Below are positions 1 through 8,245 of a DNA stretch of 16,149 bases, one piece after another. The notes under the pieces are model-generated. The model saw only the letters and a list, made by a program, of their open reading frames with translations. It made no database searches and was not told the DNA's origin. Every line of letters starts with the position of its first letter. The first letter of the stretch is position 1. Made by a program: the position numbers and the translations under genes. The DNA is taken from positions 1-16,149 of the forward strand of contig CAYWGR010000132.1 of assembly GCA_964458015.1 (NCBI GenBank), in the 5' to 3' direction. Source of the DNA: CAYWGR01 sp964458015 (GTDB lineage Bacteria > Planctomycetota > Planctomycetia > Pirellulales > Thermoguttaceae).

Positions 1-19
1 TCAGGACACCCTCAGATAA

Positions 20-514
20 CTAGCGAAAGACAACGTATAGACCTATCATGGCCAGAACCACCAACCCGGCCAGAATTCGATAATCGCCGATCCCAGGCCA
101 ACCGGCCGACTTCAAAGCATCCCACGGACGAACCCAGTAGAGTTGACGCGGATCCTCATGCGGCAATTTCGGCAGCAGATAGCTCAGGCTCACCTGCATG
201 GCAACACAAACGCAAAACATATAAAACGTCATCATCATGAAGGGCGTTTCATGGAAGAACGACGGTATCCAACCGAATTCCTGCGGCCGCCAGACGTACA
301 ATGTCTTGATCGCGAACAACAATACGCCCAACGCCGATCCCAACCACATCGTGTATTTAGCAGCTCGGCCCGAGGCTTTGCCCCAAAACACGCCAAGCAC
401 GAAAACGCAAGTGATCGGCGGAGCCATGTGGGCAATCACATCATTGATTGCTGCGAAGATGCTTTCGTACAAATCCAGCAGCGGGACTAGTGCAATACCC
501 AACACAAACGAGAA
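20..514 (-). CDS. Sodium:solute symporter (SSS/SGLT type), C-terminal part, 5' end lost at assembly gap
   Basis: This is the last ~165 codons of a sodium/solute symporter. The frame runs unbroken from the N gap (first readable residues FSF at 514-506) to a TAG stop at 22-20. Visible parts are the cytoplasmic helix with LYESIFAAINDV, the membrane segment APPITCVFVLGVFWG with the KASGRAAKY loop that SGLT-like proteins share, and three more hydrophobic segments, ending LVVLAMIGLYVVFR. The GTG at 505 is an in-frame valine, not a real start. The rest of the protein is encoded at about 680-1836 on the same strand. Joining the two parts would give about 555 residues, normal for the family. I infer one gene split by the gap and not two genes. 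Confidence 0.8.
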   Translation of the reverse strand, partial: FSFVLGIALVPLLDLYESIFAAINDVIAHMAPPITCVFVLGVFWGKASGRAAKYTMWLGSALGVLLFAIKTLYVWRPQEFGWIPSFFHETPFMMMTFYMFCVCVAMQVSLSYLLPKLPHEDPRQLYWVRPWDALKSAGWPGIGDYRILAGLVVLAMIGLYVVFR

Positions 515-515
515 G

Positions 516-525
516 NNNNNNNNNN
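516..525. other. Assembly gap of ten Ns inside the symporter gene
   Basis: Ten consecutive Ns lie here. Ten is a common placeholder length, so the true distance is unknown. Symporter sequence is clean directly to the left, and foreign-looking sequence lies to the right, so the gap marks a contig join. Confidence 0.97.
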
Positions 526-690
526 TTTCTATGTAGACGAACTTTATCCCTTTCAGGGGGGAGCGTCAACGGATTTGTCTTTCCCGGGGAGGTCCCGTCC
601 GGCCGGGGCGTCCGCCCGGTCCCGCGCCGATCTGCCGCCCCAGCAGCGCCAGGTCTTCCCTGAGGCGGGCGAGAAGAATGTCGCCGTCCG
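526..690. other. GC-rich segment that does not belong to the symporter frame
   Basis: Between the gap and the point where symporter similarity ends (about 680-700), the sequence is much richer in G and C than its surroundings and has no symporter-like sequence. In the symporter frame it ends at a TGA at 555-553 after a low-quality tail. One base out of frame, a different minus-strand frame is open from about 703 to a TGA at 568-566 and reads like the end of a high-GC gene (DILLARLREDLALLGRQIG). It could be the end of an inserted element or a chimeric contig end. I do not recognise it. Confidence 0.55.
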
Positions 691-1836
691 GCCGATGAAC
701 ACGAGTCGGTGGTCGGGCGTAGCTGGAAAAAACCGCTTCCAAAGATCATAGCTGAATAACGTTGAAATGGAGTTGGCCGCGCTGGCCAAATTGCCCATCA
801 GGGCCGCCATCAACGCCGCTGCCATGACGCCGAACAGGCCGGTCGGCAAGAGGCTTTTGATCATCACACCGTAAACTTCCTTGCTGTTCTCCACTCGAAC
901 CCCATCCAACATGCCATTCTTTAGGATCACATAGAAAATCAAGCCCGGCAAAACAAAAATGAACACGGGCAGGATTTTAATCGCGGCGCAAAACAAGGGA
1001 CCGATCCGGGCGTGGTTCTCATCCTTGGCCCCCAATACGCGCTGCACGATGGTCTGGTCGGCGCACCAATACCAAACGCCCAGTACGGGATAGCCCAGCA
1101 ATACGGCAAACCAGGGAAATTCTTTCTCAATCGCCGATGATCGTAAGACCGAAAGCCGAAATGTTTCGTTGGTGTTCTGCAAAGCGAGTACCATCTGATC
1201 CCAACCGCCTACTTTGGCATAGGCAAAGGCAGTGATAATCATGGCCCCGAGGATAAGCACGATCGCCTGGATGGTTTCGGTCATTACCACGGCTGCCAAA
1301 CCGCCGAGCACCGTGTAGAGCGCCGTCAGGCCGCAGATCATAAGAATGCAGGTCCACTTCTCAATGCCGAATACGCCATGCAACACGATCCAACCCGACG
1401 AAAGCGGAAATGCGATGTGGAAAACAATGGCGGCCGCCATCGAAACAATGGCCAGCCAGTCGCGGCATTGTCGGCAATAACGCTGCTCAAGAAAATCGGG
1501 AAGCGTGGCCACCTTCGAGCGAATATAAAACGGCACGAAGAACAGTGACAGAAGAACGAGCGTAAAGCCGGCCATCCACTCGAAATTGCCCATCAACAGC
1601 CCGCTGTCGAAACCCGCCTGGGCAAGGCTGACCAAGTGCAAGCATGAAATGTTCGTCGCAAACAGGGCCATGCCGATCGAAGGCCATCGCAACGAGTGGG
1701 CGGCCAAAAAATAACGGTTCGCTCCGCTTTCACGCCGTCGCTTGAGACCGGCGTAGCAGCCGATGGCCACGATCCCCAGCAAATAAATGCCGATGACCGC
1801 CATGTCCAATGTTCCGATCTTGTCAGGCATGGGCAT
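553..1836 (-). CDS. Sodium:solute symporter (SSS/SGLT type), N-terminal part
   Basis: This encodes about the first 386 residues of a Na+-coupled importer in the inner membrane, probably for a sugar or sugar derivative. The opening helix is DMAVIGIYLLGIVAIGCYAG. Next come SKVATLPDFLEQRY (about 107-120) and the SGLT hallmark WYWCADQTIVQR (255-266), followed by NSISTLF (355-361), which matches the sodium-site helix. Similarity stops near residue 386 (about nucleotide 680). The remaining ~41 codons to the stop at 553 look unrelated. Starts at 1836 and 1830 are both possible; a GGAG lies 4 or 10 bases ahead. Either start overlaps the end of the UroD-family gene (stop 1825-1823), so translation is probably coupled. 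The substrate cannot be read from the sequence. Confidence 0.85.
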   Translation of the reverse strand: MPMPDKIGTLDMAVIGIYLLGIVAIGCYAGLKRRRESGANRYFLAAHSLRWPSIGMALFATNISCLHLVSLAQAGFDSGLLMGNFEWMAGFTLVLLSLFFVPFYIRSKVATLPDFLEQRYCRQCRDWLAIVSMAAAIVFHIAFPLSSGWIVLHGVFGIEKWTCILMICGLTALYTVLGGLAAVVMTETIQAIVLILGAMIITAFAYAKVGGWDQMVLALQNTNETFRLSVLRSSAIEKEFPWFAVLLGYPVLGVWYWCADQTIVQRVLGAKDENHARIGPLFCAAIKILPVFIFVLPGLIFYVILKNGMLDGVRVENSKEVYGVMIKSLLPTGLFGVMAAALMAALMGNLASAANSISTLFSYDLWKRFFPATPDHRLVFIGRTATFFSPASGKTWRCWGGRSARDRADAPAGRDLPGKDKSVDAPP

Positions 1837-3070
1837 TGAACTCCGCAACGGCTTCGAACATGGCCAGAATGTTTTCCGGCGGAACTTCCGGAAGTATATT
1901 GTGAACCGGGTTGAACACAAAACCGCCGCCGGGCGAAAACACTTCCAATCGTTCGCGCACGTGCCGCTTGACCTCGGCCGGCGTATGCCGATTGAGGATA
2001 TGGCGTGTATCACAACCGCCGCCCCAGAAGGTCACATCACGGCCGAAATCCCGTTTGAGCCGCTTCGGCTCCATGCCTTCGCAATTGGTTTGCACGGGAT
2101 TGAGAATTTCAAAACCGGCTTCGACCAAGTCGGGGATCAACGGCGCGATGCCGCCGCACGAATGCAAGAAAATGTGCATGTTGCTGTGTCGATGAATGTA
2201 GTCGCAGAGGATTGTGTGTCTGGGTTTGAATAACCTTCGATACATCGTGGGCGACATGAACGGTCCGCGGTCCATGCCCAGATCATCGCCGAGTCGCACG
2301 ATATCAACCACGTCTCCCACCGATTCACACAGCTTTTCTAAAAAAGCCAAATGGCGTTCCAGGAGTGCGTCGAGCAAGCGTTCCACATTGTACGGATCGC
2401 AGGCCAAATCCATCAGAAATTGATCGAGCCGGCGCAAGAACGAACCCCACTCAAACAAATTACACCCGCCAGCGATGATCAGTGCCCGGTCGCTTGTCGC
2501 ACGGAGCTTAAGAGCGCATTCGCGAAGTTTTTGCCAAAAACCTTCCTCCTCGGCATGGTCCCAAGGGCTGTGTGCCAGGGCAGCCCAAACAACCTTTCCC
2601 ATCGCCTTGTCCAGATCACGGAAATCCGCTGGGTAACCGTCCACATAAGGAAAGCAGAGTTGGTCGAAGAAAAATCCGGTAGACGGCATCCCGGCTATCG
2701 GCGTGCCGTCGGCTGCCAATACTTTCCAGCCGCCGTCGTCTGCCACGGTTGACGCGAACCACGACGGCAACAGGACTTCCTCGCCGCAGGGCAATGTCGC
2801 AGCGCGCCAGGATTCCGGCGACACATTGAATGCTCGGCCCACGTCCATCACATCGATTCCGAAGTAATCGAGGACGGCATCGTCGGGCTGAGCCAGTTGT
2901 TGAACCACATCATAAACTTTGGCCGCGCCGACATGGATGCCCAATCGCCGCATCAAGCGGTTGTACGCAATGGCTGAAATGCCGGAGCTGGGCGTGCCGC
3001 CCAGATCGATCGGAACTCGATCGGGCTGGCGGTGTTCAATGGCGTCAAGGATACGGCGGCGACTGGTCAC
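1823..3070 (-). CDS. Uroporphyrinogen decarboxylase-family (MtaA/CmuA-like) protein
   Basis: This 415-residue protein has the UroD fold as used by the methyltransferase-like branch (MtaA, CmuA). It is probably not heme-pathway HemE. N-terminal RRRILDAIEHRQPDRVPIDLGG is typical of this branch. Candidate zinc ligands are His303 and Cys305 in HSCGG. A GGGCDT motif with Cys353 and the NPVHNILPEVPPENI segment with His390 follow. I chose the GTG at 3070 because a GGAG lies seven bases upstream and similarity begins there. An ATG at 3109 would add 13 unconvincing residues. The gene is first in an operon with the overlapping symporter and is divergent from the XylR-like regulator. Its role in using the imported compound is inferred; the reaction is unknown. 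Confidence 0.85.
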   Translation of the reverse strand: MTSRRRILDAIEHRQPDRVPIDLGGTPSSGISAIAYNRLMRRLGIHVGAAKVYDVVQQLAQPDDAVLDYFGIDVMDVGRAFNVSPESWRAATLPCGEEVLLPSWFASTVADDGGWKVLAADGTPIAGMPSTGFFFDQLCFPYVDGYPADFRDLDKAMGKVVWAALAHSPWDHAEEEGFWQKLRECALKLRATSDRALIIAGGCNLFEWGSFLRRLDQFLMDLACDPYNVERLLDALLERHLAFLEKLCESVGDVVDIVRLGDDLGMDRGPFMSPTMYRRLFKPRHTILCDYIHRHSNMHIFLHSCGGIAPLIPDLVEAGFEILNPVQTNCEGMEPKRLKRDFGRDVTFWGGGCDTRHILNRHTPAEVKRHVRERLEVFSPGGGFVFNPVHNILPEVPPENILAMFEAVAEFNAHA

Positions 3071-3348
3071 TACGATTCTCCGCAAACTCTCGAAAAACAA
3101 ACCCTGCACTCATTCCAATACGATCAGCATAACACAACGCTACGAAGAGGCTATTCTTTTTTGCGTCATTGTTGTTTTCTATATGCCGCATCCTGTTCGG
3201 TCTGATGATTGCAGCCGGAAAAACACTATGTTATGCTAATAGATGCCATATTGAACGGATCCGATTGTTTGCGTGTCTGCTCGTAATGATCGAATTATAT
3301 CCTTCCCTATTTCATAAATCCCGCACGCGGGGATAAGAAGTACACGGC
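3071..3348. promoter_or_regulatory. Divergent promoter/operator region between the UroD-symporter operon and the regulator
   Basis: This 278-base stretch is AT-richer than the flanking genes and must hold both start regions. AGCATAACA at 3126-3134 recurs as its exact reverse complement TGTTATGCT at 3229-3237, one copy facing each gene. Each copy contains TATGCT, a passable -10 box. The right copy has TTGCAG at 3209-3214, 17 bases upstream. The pair could be two regulator half-sites, two divergent -10 boxes, or both. An ATGCCGCAT palindrome lies between them at 3183-3191. Confidence 0.5.
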
Positions 3349-4515
3349 ATGTCGTCACCGCATCAAGTGTTGCTGATTATTGAAACGTCGAAGGTTTATG
3401 GGCGCGGGCTTCTAGACGGCATCGGGCGCTATGCGATGGCGCATGGCCGATGGATTCTTCACGTCGAGGAGCGAGGGCTTGACGATGAACATTCTCGTCT
3501 TCTTCGTTCGTGGAAGGGCGACGGAATTATCTTCCGCAGTTCCAATCCCGCCATGATTCAGGCCATCCGTCGCAAGCGTGTTCCCGCCGTCGATACCAAT
3601 TCCTCGGTCATCGGACACGGCTTCCCGTTAGTCTATGCGGACGAAAATAGAATTGCCGAACTGGCCATTACCCATTTTTTGGAGCGGCGTTTTCCGAACT
3701 TGGCTTTTTGCGCCACCGAGGAACGTCGTTGGGTGGTTTGGCGGCGTGAAGCGTTTCTTCGCGAATTGGCTCGCCTTGGTCTGCATGCGCATCTCAATGA
3801 CGTTAAGAAATTATCGAAATTGGATGGAGAGCGGCAACACAAACAGTTGGCCTCTTGGCTAGCCCAACTTCCGAAGCCGATCGGCGTTTTGGCGGCCAAC
3901 GACGTTTGCGGAATGCGGCTCATTGCAGCTTGCAGAGCCGCAAACCTTCGGATTCCCGAAGAGGTTGCCGTCTTGGGGGTCGATAACGACGAGGTGCTTT
4001 GCCGGCTGACTTCGCCGCCGTTGTCGAGCATCGATATCGATTCGGCGACGATCGGATATCGTGCTGCGTCGCTGCTGGATGATCTCATGCGAGGCGAGCC
4101 CGCGCCGACCGAGCCGGTTTGGATTGCCGCTCATCGCGTGATTACCCGTCCATCGACCGATACTCTGGCGATTCAAGACGAAGACCTAGTGCAGGCGATG
4201 GGCTTGATTCGCGAACGTGCCTGCCAGGGCCTCAATGTGGAAGATCTTGTCCGAAGCGTGGGCGTCTCGCGCGCCACGCTCGAACGCAAGTTCGCCGCTT
4301 GCCTTCAAACGACGCCGCGTCAGGCAATCTCGCACGTTCAGATGGATCGTGTAAAATGCCTGCTGGCCGAGACCAATGATTCTTTAGAGCGAATCGCCCA
4401 CTGGACAGGCTACAAAGCGCAGTCGCATTTGAGCGTGGCATTCAAACGAGAAACCGGCCTTACGCCCGGCGAGTACCGCACCAAGGTACGGAGTGGCAAT
4501 AGCTTCCGAGGCTAA
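3349..4515 (+). CDS. XylR-like transcriptional regulator (LacI-type sensor + AraC HTH)
   Basis: This 388-residue DNA-binding regulator is built like E. coli XylR. The N-terminal ~265 residues form a LacI/periplasmic-binding-protein-type sensor (VLLIIETSKVYGRGLLDGIGRY; later GVLAANDVCGMRLIAACR and EVAVLGVDNDEVLCRL). The C-terminal ~100 residues form a double helix-turn-helix AraC domain (LNVEDLVRSVGVSRATLERKF, then SLERIAHWTGYKAQSHLSVAFKRETGLTPGEYR). Length and domain order match the XylR family. It faces the UroD-symporter operon across 278 bases, so local control of that operon by the imported or derived compound is the natural inference. Xylose itself is not implied. The ribosome site is weak (GGGGATAAGAAG ahead of the ATG). 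Confidence 0.92.
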   Translation: MSSPHQVLLIIETSKVYGRGLLDGIGRYAMAHGRWILHVEERGLDDEHSRLLRSWKGDGIIFRSSNPAMIQAIRRKRVPAVDTNSSVIGHGFPLVYADENRIAELAITHFLERRFPNLAFCATEERRWVVWRREAFLRELARLGLHAHLNDVKKLSKLDGERQHKQLASWLAQLPKPIGVLAANDVCGMRLIAACRAANLRIPEEVAVLGVDNDEVLCRLTSPPLSSIDIDSATIGYRAASLLDDLMRGEPAPTEPVWIAAHRVITRPSTDTLAIQDEDLVQAMGLIRERACQGLNVEDLVRSVGVSRATLERKFAACLQTTPRQAISHVQMDRVKCLLAETNDSLERIAHWTGYKAQSHLSVAFKRETGLTPGEYRTKVRSGNSFRG

Positions 4516-4555
4516 TACTATGTGTCTCGAAGGCGGAATTCCATGAGGATCTGCT

Positions 4556-6112
4556 CTAGGGAGCAACCGAACGGCGGGAAAATCTCGCCACGAATCGGTC
4601 GATCCCAAAACGCTTGCTGTTCTCGCGTATCCCTTCGGCAAGCAAGTGTTTTTCCGCGGGTGACAACAAACGATCAGCCCAAATCGCATCCGCCGCCACG
4701 GCTGCAAGTGATAGTATAGCTACCAAAGGTCCAAGATAAAGCAGCATGGGCAAAACCAAGATCAACTTCGCGCCGTCGTCGAAATGGAACCCCAAGCGGC
4801 GGTTGAAGAAACAGACCAAACCCAGCGAAAGAGCATTCGCGGCCACCGTCGATAATACCACGCCTTCCAACCCAAGTCGCGGCAGCAGCAGTAGATTCAT
4901 GGGAACGCTTAACGCCAATCCGCTAGCCAGTGCAATACTCGACAATCCTACTTTCTCGGCACACTGCAAGTAGTTTTGTAAAATGAGTGACAAGCTGAAC
5001 CATGTGCAATAAATGAGCGTCCAAGGCAGAATGGATTGCCCGCCAGGAAACTTGTTGGAAAATATCGTCTCGAAAAGCAGCGGCGCGGCCAGCAACACTG
5101 CAACCGCCGCCGCGTACAGCGCGAAGCCGAACAACTTGACGAACAAACGCAATCGCAATACCACGAGATCGCGCCGGCCAAGCTCCCAGTCGTGGCTTAA
5201 ATGCGGTGTGATCATTGCGGCCAGCATCATTGCCAGCGAAACCAACAGCAAAGGCACGACGCGCGAACTATAGTAATTGCCCACCATGTCGAGCGAGGCA
5301 GCGGCAGACTTTTGTGAAAAGTTGATGATCAGGTAGCGATCGACCATGCCGAACAAATTCGTCAATATGCTCCCCAACAAGATCCAGCCGGCGAAGGGTA
5401 CGATTTTGGCCCAAAACACGCGCTGCGGCGGCGCGTGATGCGCGGGCGGCGTGGCTCGCCAAACCCGGGGCAACTGCCACCCGGCGTAGACCGCGGCAAC
5501 CAGACATGAGCCGCCGTAGGCTAAAAGAGCGCTCTCGGCCGTGCAATGCCAGCCCAACAGCAAGCCCACGCCCAGCACGGCGAAGGCGACGCTGTTGATG
5601 AGTTGCATGACGGAGACCAGTCGGATATTGCGCAGAGCCGTGAACAACTCGATCAGCACGTTGTAGGAGATCACCGTGGCCAAACAAACGGCGGCCAAGA
5701 GGACCATGCGCACTTGGTCTTCGGCTCCGAAAATCAATTCAGCCAACCATTGCCGCGCAAGCAAAATAAGGAGGAAAGCAACGACCGCCAATCCGGAACA
5801 CGCAAGGATCGTTCGACGGAGGAACATATGAAGCTGGCCGCGATGGCGATAGTATTCGAGATAGCGGCCGAACGCTCCCGGGATGGCCAACACCGACAGC
5901 GGCGCAGCCAGAAGCAGGAAACTGAAAGCCATATCCCAAATGCCCAATTGTTCGGCGTCGAGCCAACGGCAAAACAGAATTGCCCGCACAAATCCCACCA
6001 AACGCTGGACAACCGTCAGCGCCAACAGAATCAGCACGCTATCGACCAAAGTATCGGTCGCTAGCGGCGCTGGCGCGGCGGGGTATTCCGAGTTGTCGTA
6101 CGTGAGGGACAT
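4556..6112 (-). CDS. Wzx-like polysaccharide flippase (MOP/PST superfamily membrane protein)
   Basis: This 518-residue protein is almost wholly hydrophobic, with about 14 predicted membrane segments, which is standard for lipid-linked oligosaccharide flippases. The N-terminal region VVQRLVGFVRAILFCRWLDAEQLG is the usual start of the polysaccharide-export domain (helix 1 followed by a cytoplasmic arginine-bearing loop). NLFGMVDRYLI in the middle and VGNYYSSRVVPLL begin the second bundle. It should move undecaprenyl-linked sugar units across the inner membrane. It is last in a minus-strand operon, 37 bases after the deacetylase. Its end faces the XylR-like gene end 40 bases away, with no clear terminator between. 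The start has no obvious ribosome site because the CTAG repeat lies there. Confidence 0.85.
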   Translation of the reverse strand: MSLTYDNSEYPAAPAPLATDTLVDSVLILLALTVVQRLVGFVRAILFCRWLDAEQLGIWDMAFSFLLLAAPLSVLAIPGAFGRYLEYYRHRGQLHMFLRRTILACSGLAVVAFLLILLARQWLAELIFGAEDQVRMVLLAAVCLATVISYNVLIELFTALRNIRLVSVMQLINSVAFAVLGVGLLLGWHCTAESALLAYGGSCLVAAVYAGWQLPRVWRATPPAHHAPPQRVFWAKIVPFAGWILLGSILTNLFGMVDRYLIINFSQKSAAASLDMVGNYYSSRVVPLLLVSLAMMLAAMITPHLSHDWELGRRDLVVLRLRLFVKLFGFALYAAAVAVLLAAPLLFETIFSNKFPGGQSILPWTLIYCTWFSLSLILQNYLQCAEKVGLSSIALASGLALSVPMNLLLLPRLGLEGVVLSTVAANALSLGLVCFFNRRLGFHFDDGAKLILVLPMLLYLGPLVAILSLAAVAADAIWADRLLSPAEKHLLAEGIRENSKRFGIDRFVARFSRRSVAP

Positions 6113-6155
6113 AAATAGGGACTAGAGGCTAGGGGCTAAAAACTAGAGGCTAGTG
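6113..6155. repeat. Imperfect 7-base tandem repeat (CTAGnnn) between deacetylase and flippase
   Basis: Successive heptads read CTAGAGG, CTAGGGG, CTAAAAA, CTAGAGG, CTAGTGG from 6122 onward. The 12-mer ACTAGAGGCTAG occurs exactly twice, at 6121-6132 and 6142-6153. The array supplies the TAG stop codon of the deacetylase (6152-6150) and fills the flippase leader. Confidence 0.8.
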
Positions 6156-7091
6156 GTTGGGAACCAGTGTCTTGGTGATCGGCGTTTGCTGTTTCTTACT
6201 ACTCGAAGCACTTGCGGTTTGCGACGGTGCTGTTGTTGGAGTCGGAGAATTGCACGCCAACATATTTTGGTAATCAAAGCGCGCGGTGCGTAATTTGCGG
6301 GGATCGAGCGTGGCCCAATTCTTCAGGTGGATCATGTCGTTGCCGGCGCAAATCCTCTGTACGTGGAAAGGATCGTCGCCGGAGAAATTGTAGCCACCAT
6401 AGGCCGAACACACGCCGGAAAATCCTACCTGCCGGGCAATCTCAAAGACCGCGGCATTCAAATTGGCGGGATGTCCGAAGGGAAAAGCGAAATAGTGGAC
6501 TTCACGCCCGATGGCGGCCTCCATTTCTTCCTTCGCCGTTTTGACTTCATAAGAAAGAAGCCGCGGATCGGAGATGACGCCAAGGTCGGAATGCGTGAAG
6601 CCGTGGGCGCCGATTTCAATGCCGGCCGCCGCCATCGCCTTGATTTGCTCCAACGAGTTGACCGCCAAGGGACGTCCCCAGACCAGATCGTGCGAGAACG
6701 GCTCTTCCTTCAGAATGTTCCGCAGCGTAACAAAGTAGGTGCAGGGAATGCGTTCCTTTATCAACCAGGGAATTGCATCGCGGCAGTTGTCGGAATAACC
6801 GTCGTCAAAAGTGATGCTCACGCACGGACGAGCATTTGATTCTTGCGCAACTCGTTGTTGAACTTCGGCAAGCGAGACGAAATCGAATCGTTTTCGCAGC
6901 CATCGCATCTGCCGAAGAAACATCGCGTAGGACGTCGTCCACGGCGTTGCGCGATCCTCGGCGATGCGGTGATAGTACAGCACGATTGCCGGTGCATGGC
7001 CGTGCGATGCTTCATCCCAAAAGCGGCGCATGCGCATCGGATAGGTGCCGTAATAATAAAGCGATAAAAGTGGTTTCTTCCAGTTGAACAT
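6150..7091 (-). CDS. Polysaccharide deacetylase (NodB-homology, carbohydrate esterase 4-like)
   Basis: This 313-residue metal-dependent deacetylase probably removes N- or O-acetyl groups from a surface polysaccharide. Motif 1 is SITFDDGYSDN, with Asp96/Asp97 in the catalytic base and metal positions. Motif 2 is GAHGFTH (His163 and His167, metal ligands). The third motif is FAFPFGHP at 202-208. The last ~33 residues form a Ser/Thr/Pro/Lys-rich, low-complexity tail. I chose the ATG at 7091, 14 bases after the acetyltransferase stop; the longer frame back to 7223 only translates the end of that gene. There is no signal peptide, so it may be cytoplasmic or use a non-classical route. The acetyltransferase and deacetylase encoded side by side suggest tuning of polymer acetylation. 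Confidence 0.9.
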   Translation of the reverse strand: MFNWKKPLLSLYYYGTYPMRMRRFWDEASHGHAPAIVLYYHRIAEDRATPWTTSYAMFLRQMRWLRKRFDFVSLAEVQQRVAQESNARPCVSITFDDGYSDNCRDAIPWLIKERIPCTYFVTLRNILKEEPFSHDLVWGRPLAVNSLEQIKAMAAAGIEIGAHGFTHSDLGVISDPRLLSYEVKTAKEEMEAAIGREVHYFAFPFGHPANLNAAVFEIARQVGFSGVCSAYGGYNFSGDDPFHVQRICAGNDMIHLKNWATLDPRKLRTARFDYQNMLACNSPTPTTAPSQTASASSSKKQQTPITKTLVPNH

Positions 7092-7105
7092 GACTGAATC
7101 AAAGG

Positions 7106-8245
7106 TTAGCCCTTGATTCCCATTCCTTTCTCCGCCCACCTTTTTACTTGTTTTCCCGCCAGCCAGATGCCGTGACGTAGTTGTGCGACCGTGCGGCAGG
7201 GCACGGCGCGATACTCGACGCACGGTCTGGGTTTGGCGCCGAATCGAGCCTTGTAGGGTTCGTCCCCTCTTAAAAAATCAAAGGCTCGATAGCCTTGTTC
7301 GATGGCCTTGCGCAAAATAGCCAAATAAATCAGCTTGCCGGGCTGGTGTTCCATCAAAGTCGGTTCCACGCCCGATTGGTAAGCATACAGAATGCCGTTG
7401 CCGATCAAATGGTATTCCGCCGCCGCCGGGCGGCCGTCGATTTCCAACCAGAAGAGTTGTGCCTGACCGCGGCGAAGCAGCTCAGGCACCACATCGTTGA
7501 AAAAGCCTAAAAACCGAGGTGAGGCGAAACAGCCTTCTTCGCACAACATGGTGCGCCGACGCCGATGCAACTCGACCAAGATGTTCATCGCCTCGGGCAG
7601 ATCATCAAGGCGTTCCGTCGTATGCAATGTCGCGAGCCCCGTGTCGAGATACGCGCGTTCCAAACGGCGCACCTCGCGGCGCATGTGTTTTCCGAGCGAA
7701 GCGACGTAACTTTCCCAATCGCCCGGCAAATCAAGCCGCCAAAAGTTGAATTCCGACCGATAGTGAATCGTGCAGCCCGCCAGGGCCAGGCCATGGATCA
7801 AGTCGGCAGCAATCCGATCCTTGGCGTCGATGCCCTCCAGCTTCAACAGATCCCATTGCGGTTTGTCGGATGAGCCGTTCTTCATGCTCTCGGCAAGATA
7901 GTCGATGATCGCTTCGATGACCGTCTCTTGCGCGGCCGGATGGGAAAGCACGCCGAGATAATCCGAACAGACCTCGCCGGAACCTAATAGCCGCAACATG
8001 CGGCCATGGAGGGCCGTGCTTTCGACATACCAAGGGGCAACGCCCAACAGTGCGCCGGAATCATCGAAAATGCAGAGCACGGCCAGATGAACGCGCGAAC
8101 GCTCGGCTTCGTTTTGCGGACCGTAATGACGCCACCAGTTGTGCAGCCATGTCCAACCGCGAAAAGGAACGCCTGCCGCCAAACGATCCCAATCGTCGGC
8201 ATAGGGGGCAAGTTCCTCGAAATTGGTCGCACAAAGGATTCGCAT
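7106..8245 (-). CDS. CelD/FemAB-like GNAT-fold acetyltransferase (Acetyltransf_6 type)
   Basis: This 379-residue protein belongs to the CelD/BcsL-like family, often encoded in exopolysaccharide clusters. The N-terminal half has the usual WDRLAAGVPFRGWTWLHNWWRHYG opening. The acetyltransferase domain spans about 170-320 (KHMRREVRRLERAY; FWLEIDGRPAAAEYHLIGNGILYAYQSG), and the family signature AFDFLRGDEPYKARFG lies at 321-336. It likely acylates or amino-acylates a sugar or lipid-linked precursor; the donor is not evident. It is first in the operon with the deacetylase and flippase. The leader shows AAAGAA about 5 bases before the ATG as a weak ribosome site. Confidence 0.85.
   Translation of the reverse strand: MRILCATNFEELAPYADDWDRLAAGVPFRGWTWLHNWWRHYGPQNEAERSRVHLAVLCIFDDSGALLGVAPWYVESTALHGRMLRLLGSGEVCSDYLGVLSHPAAQETVIEAIIDYLAESMKNGSSDKPQWDLLKLEGIDAKDRIAADLIHGLALAGCTIHYRSEFNFWRLDLPGDWESYVASLGKHMRREVRRLERAYLDTGLATLHTTERLDDLPEAMNILVELHRRRRTMLCEEGCFASPRFLGFFNDVVPELLRRGQAQLFWLEIDGRPAAAEYHLIGNGILYAYQSGVEPTLMEHQPGKLIYLAILRKAIEQGYRAFDFLRGDEPYKARFGAKPRPCVEYRAVPCRTVAQLRHGIWLAGKQVKRWAEKGMGIKG

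Noticed and set aside
1837..2013. Longer N-terminus for the symporter
   Set aside because: It overlaps the UroD-family gene in another frame and shows no symporter sequence. The membrane domain starts at the MPMPDK start.
3633..4176. Minus-strand frames opposite the XylR-like gene
   Set aside because: They are shadows of a well-supported plus-strand gene and have no recognisable domains.
6113..6155. CRISPR array
   Set aside because: The 7-base repeats have no spacers of CRISPR length and no cas genes are nearby.
7092..7223. Longer N-terminus for the deacetylase
   Set aside because: Those 44 codons translate the end of the acetyltransferase gene in another frame. NodB-like sequence begins after the ATG at 7091.
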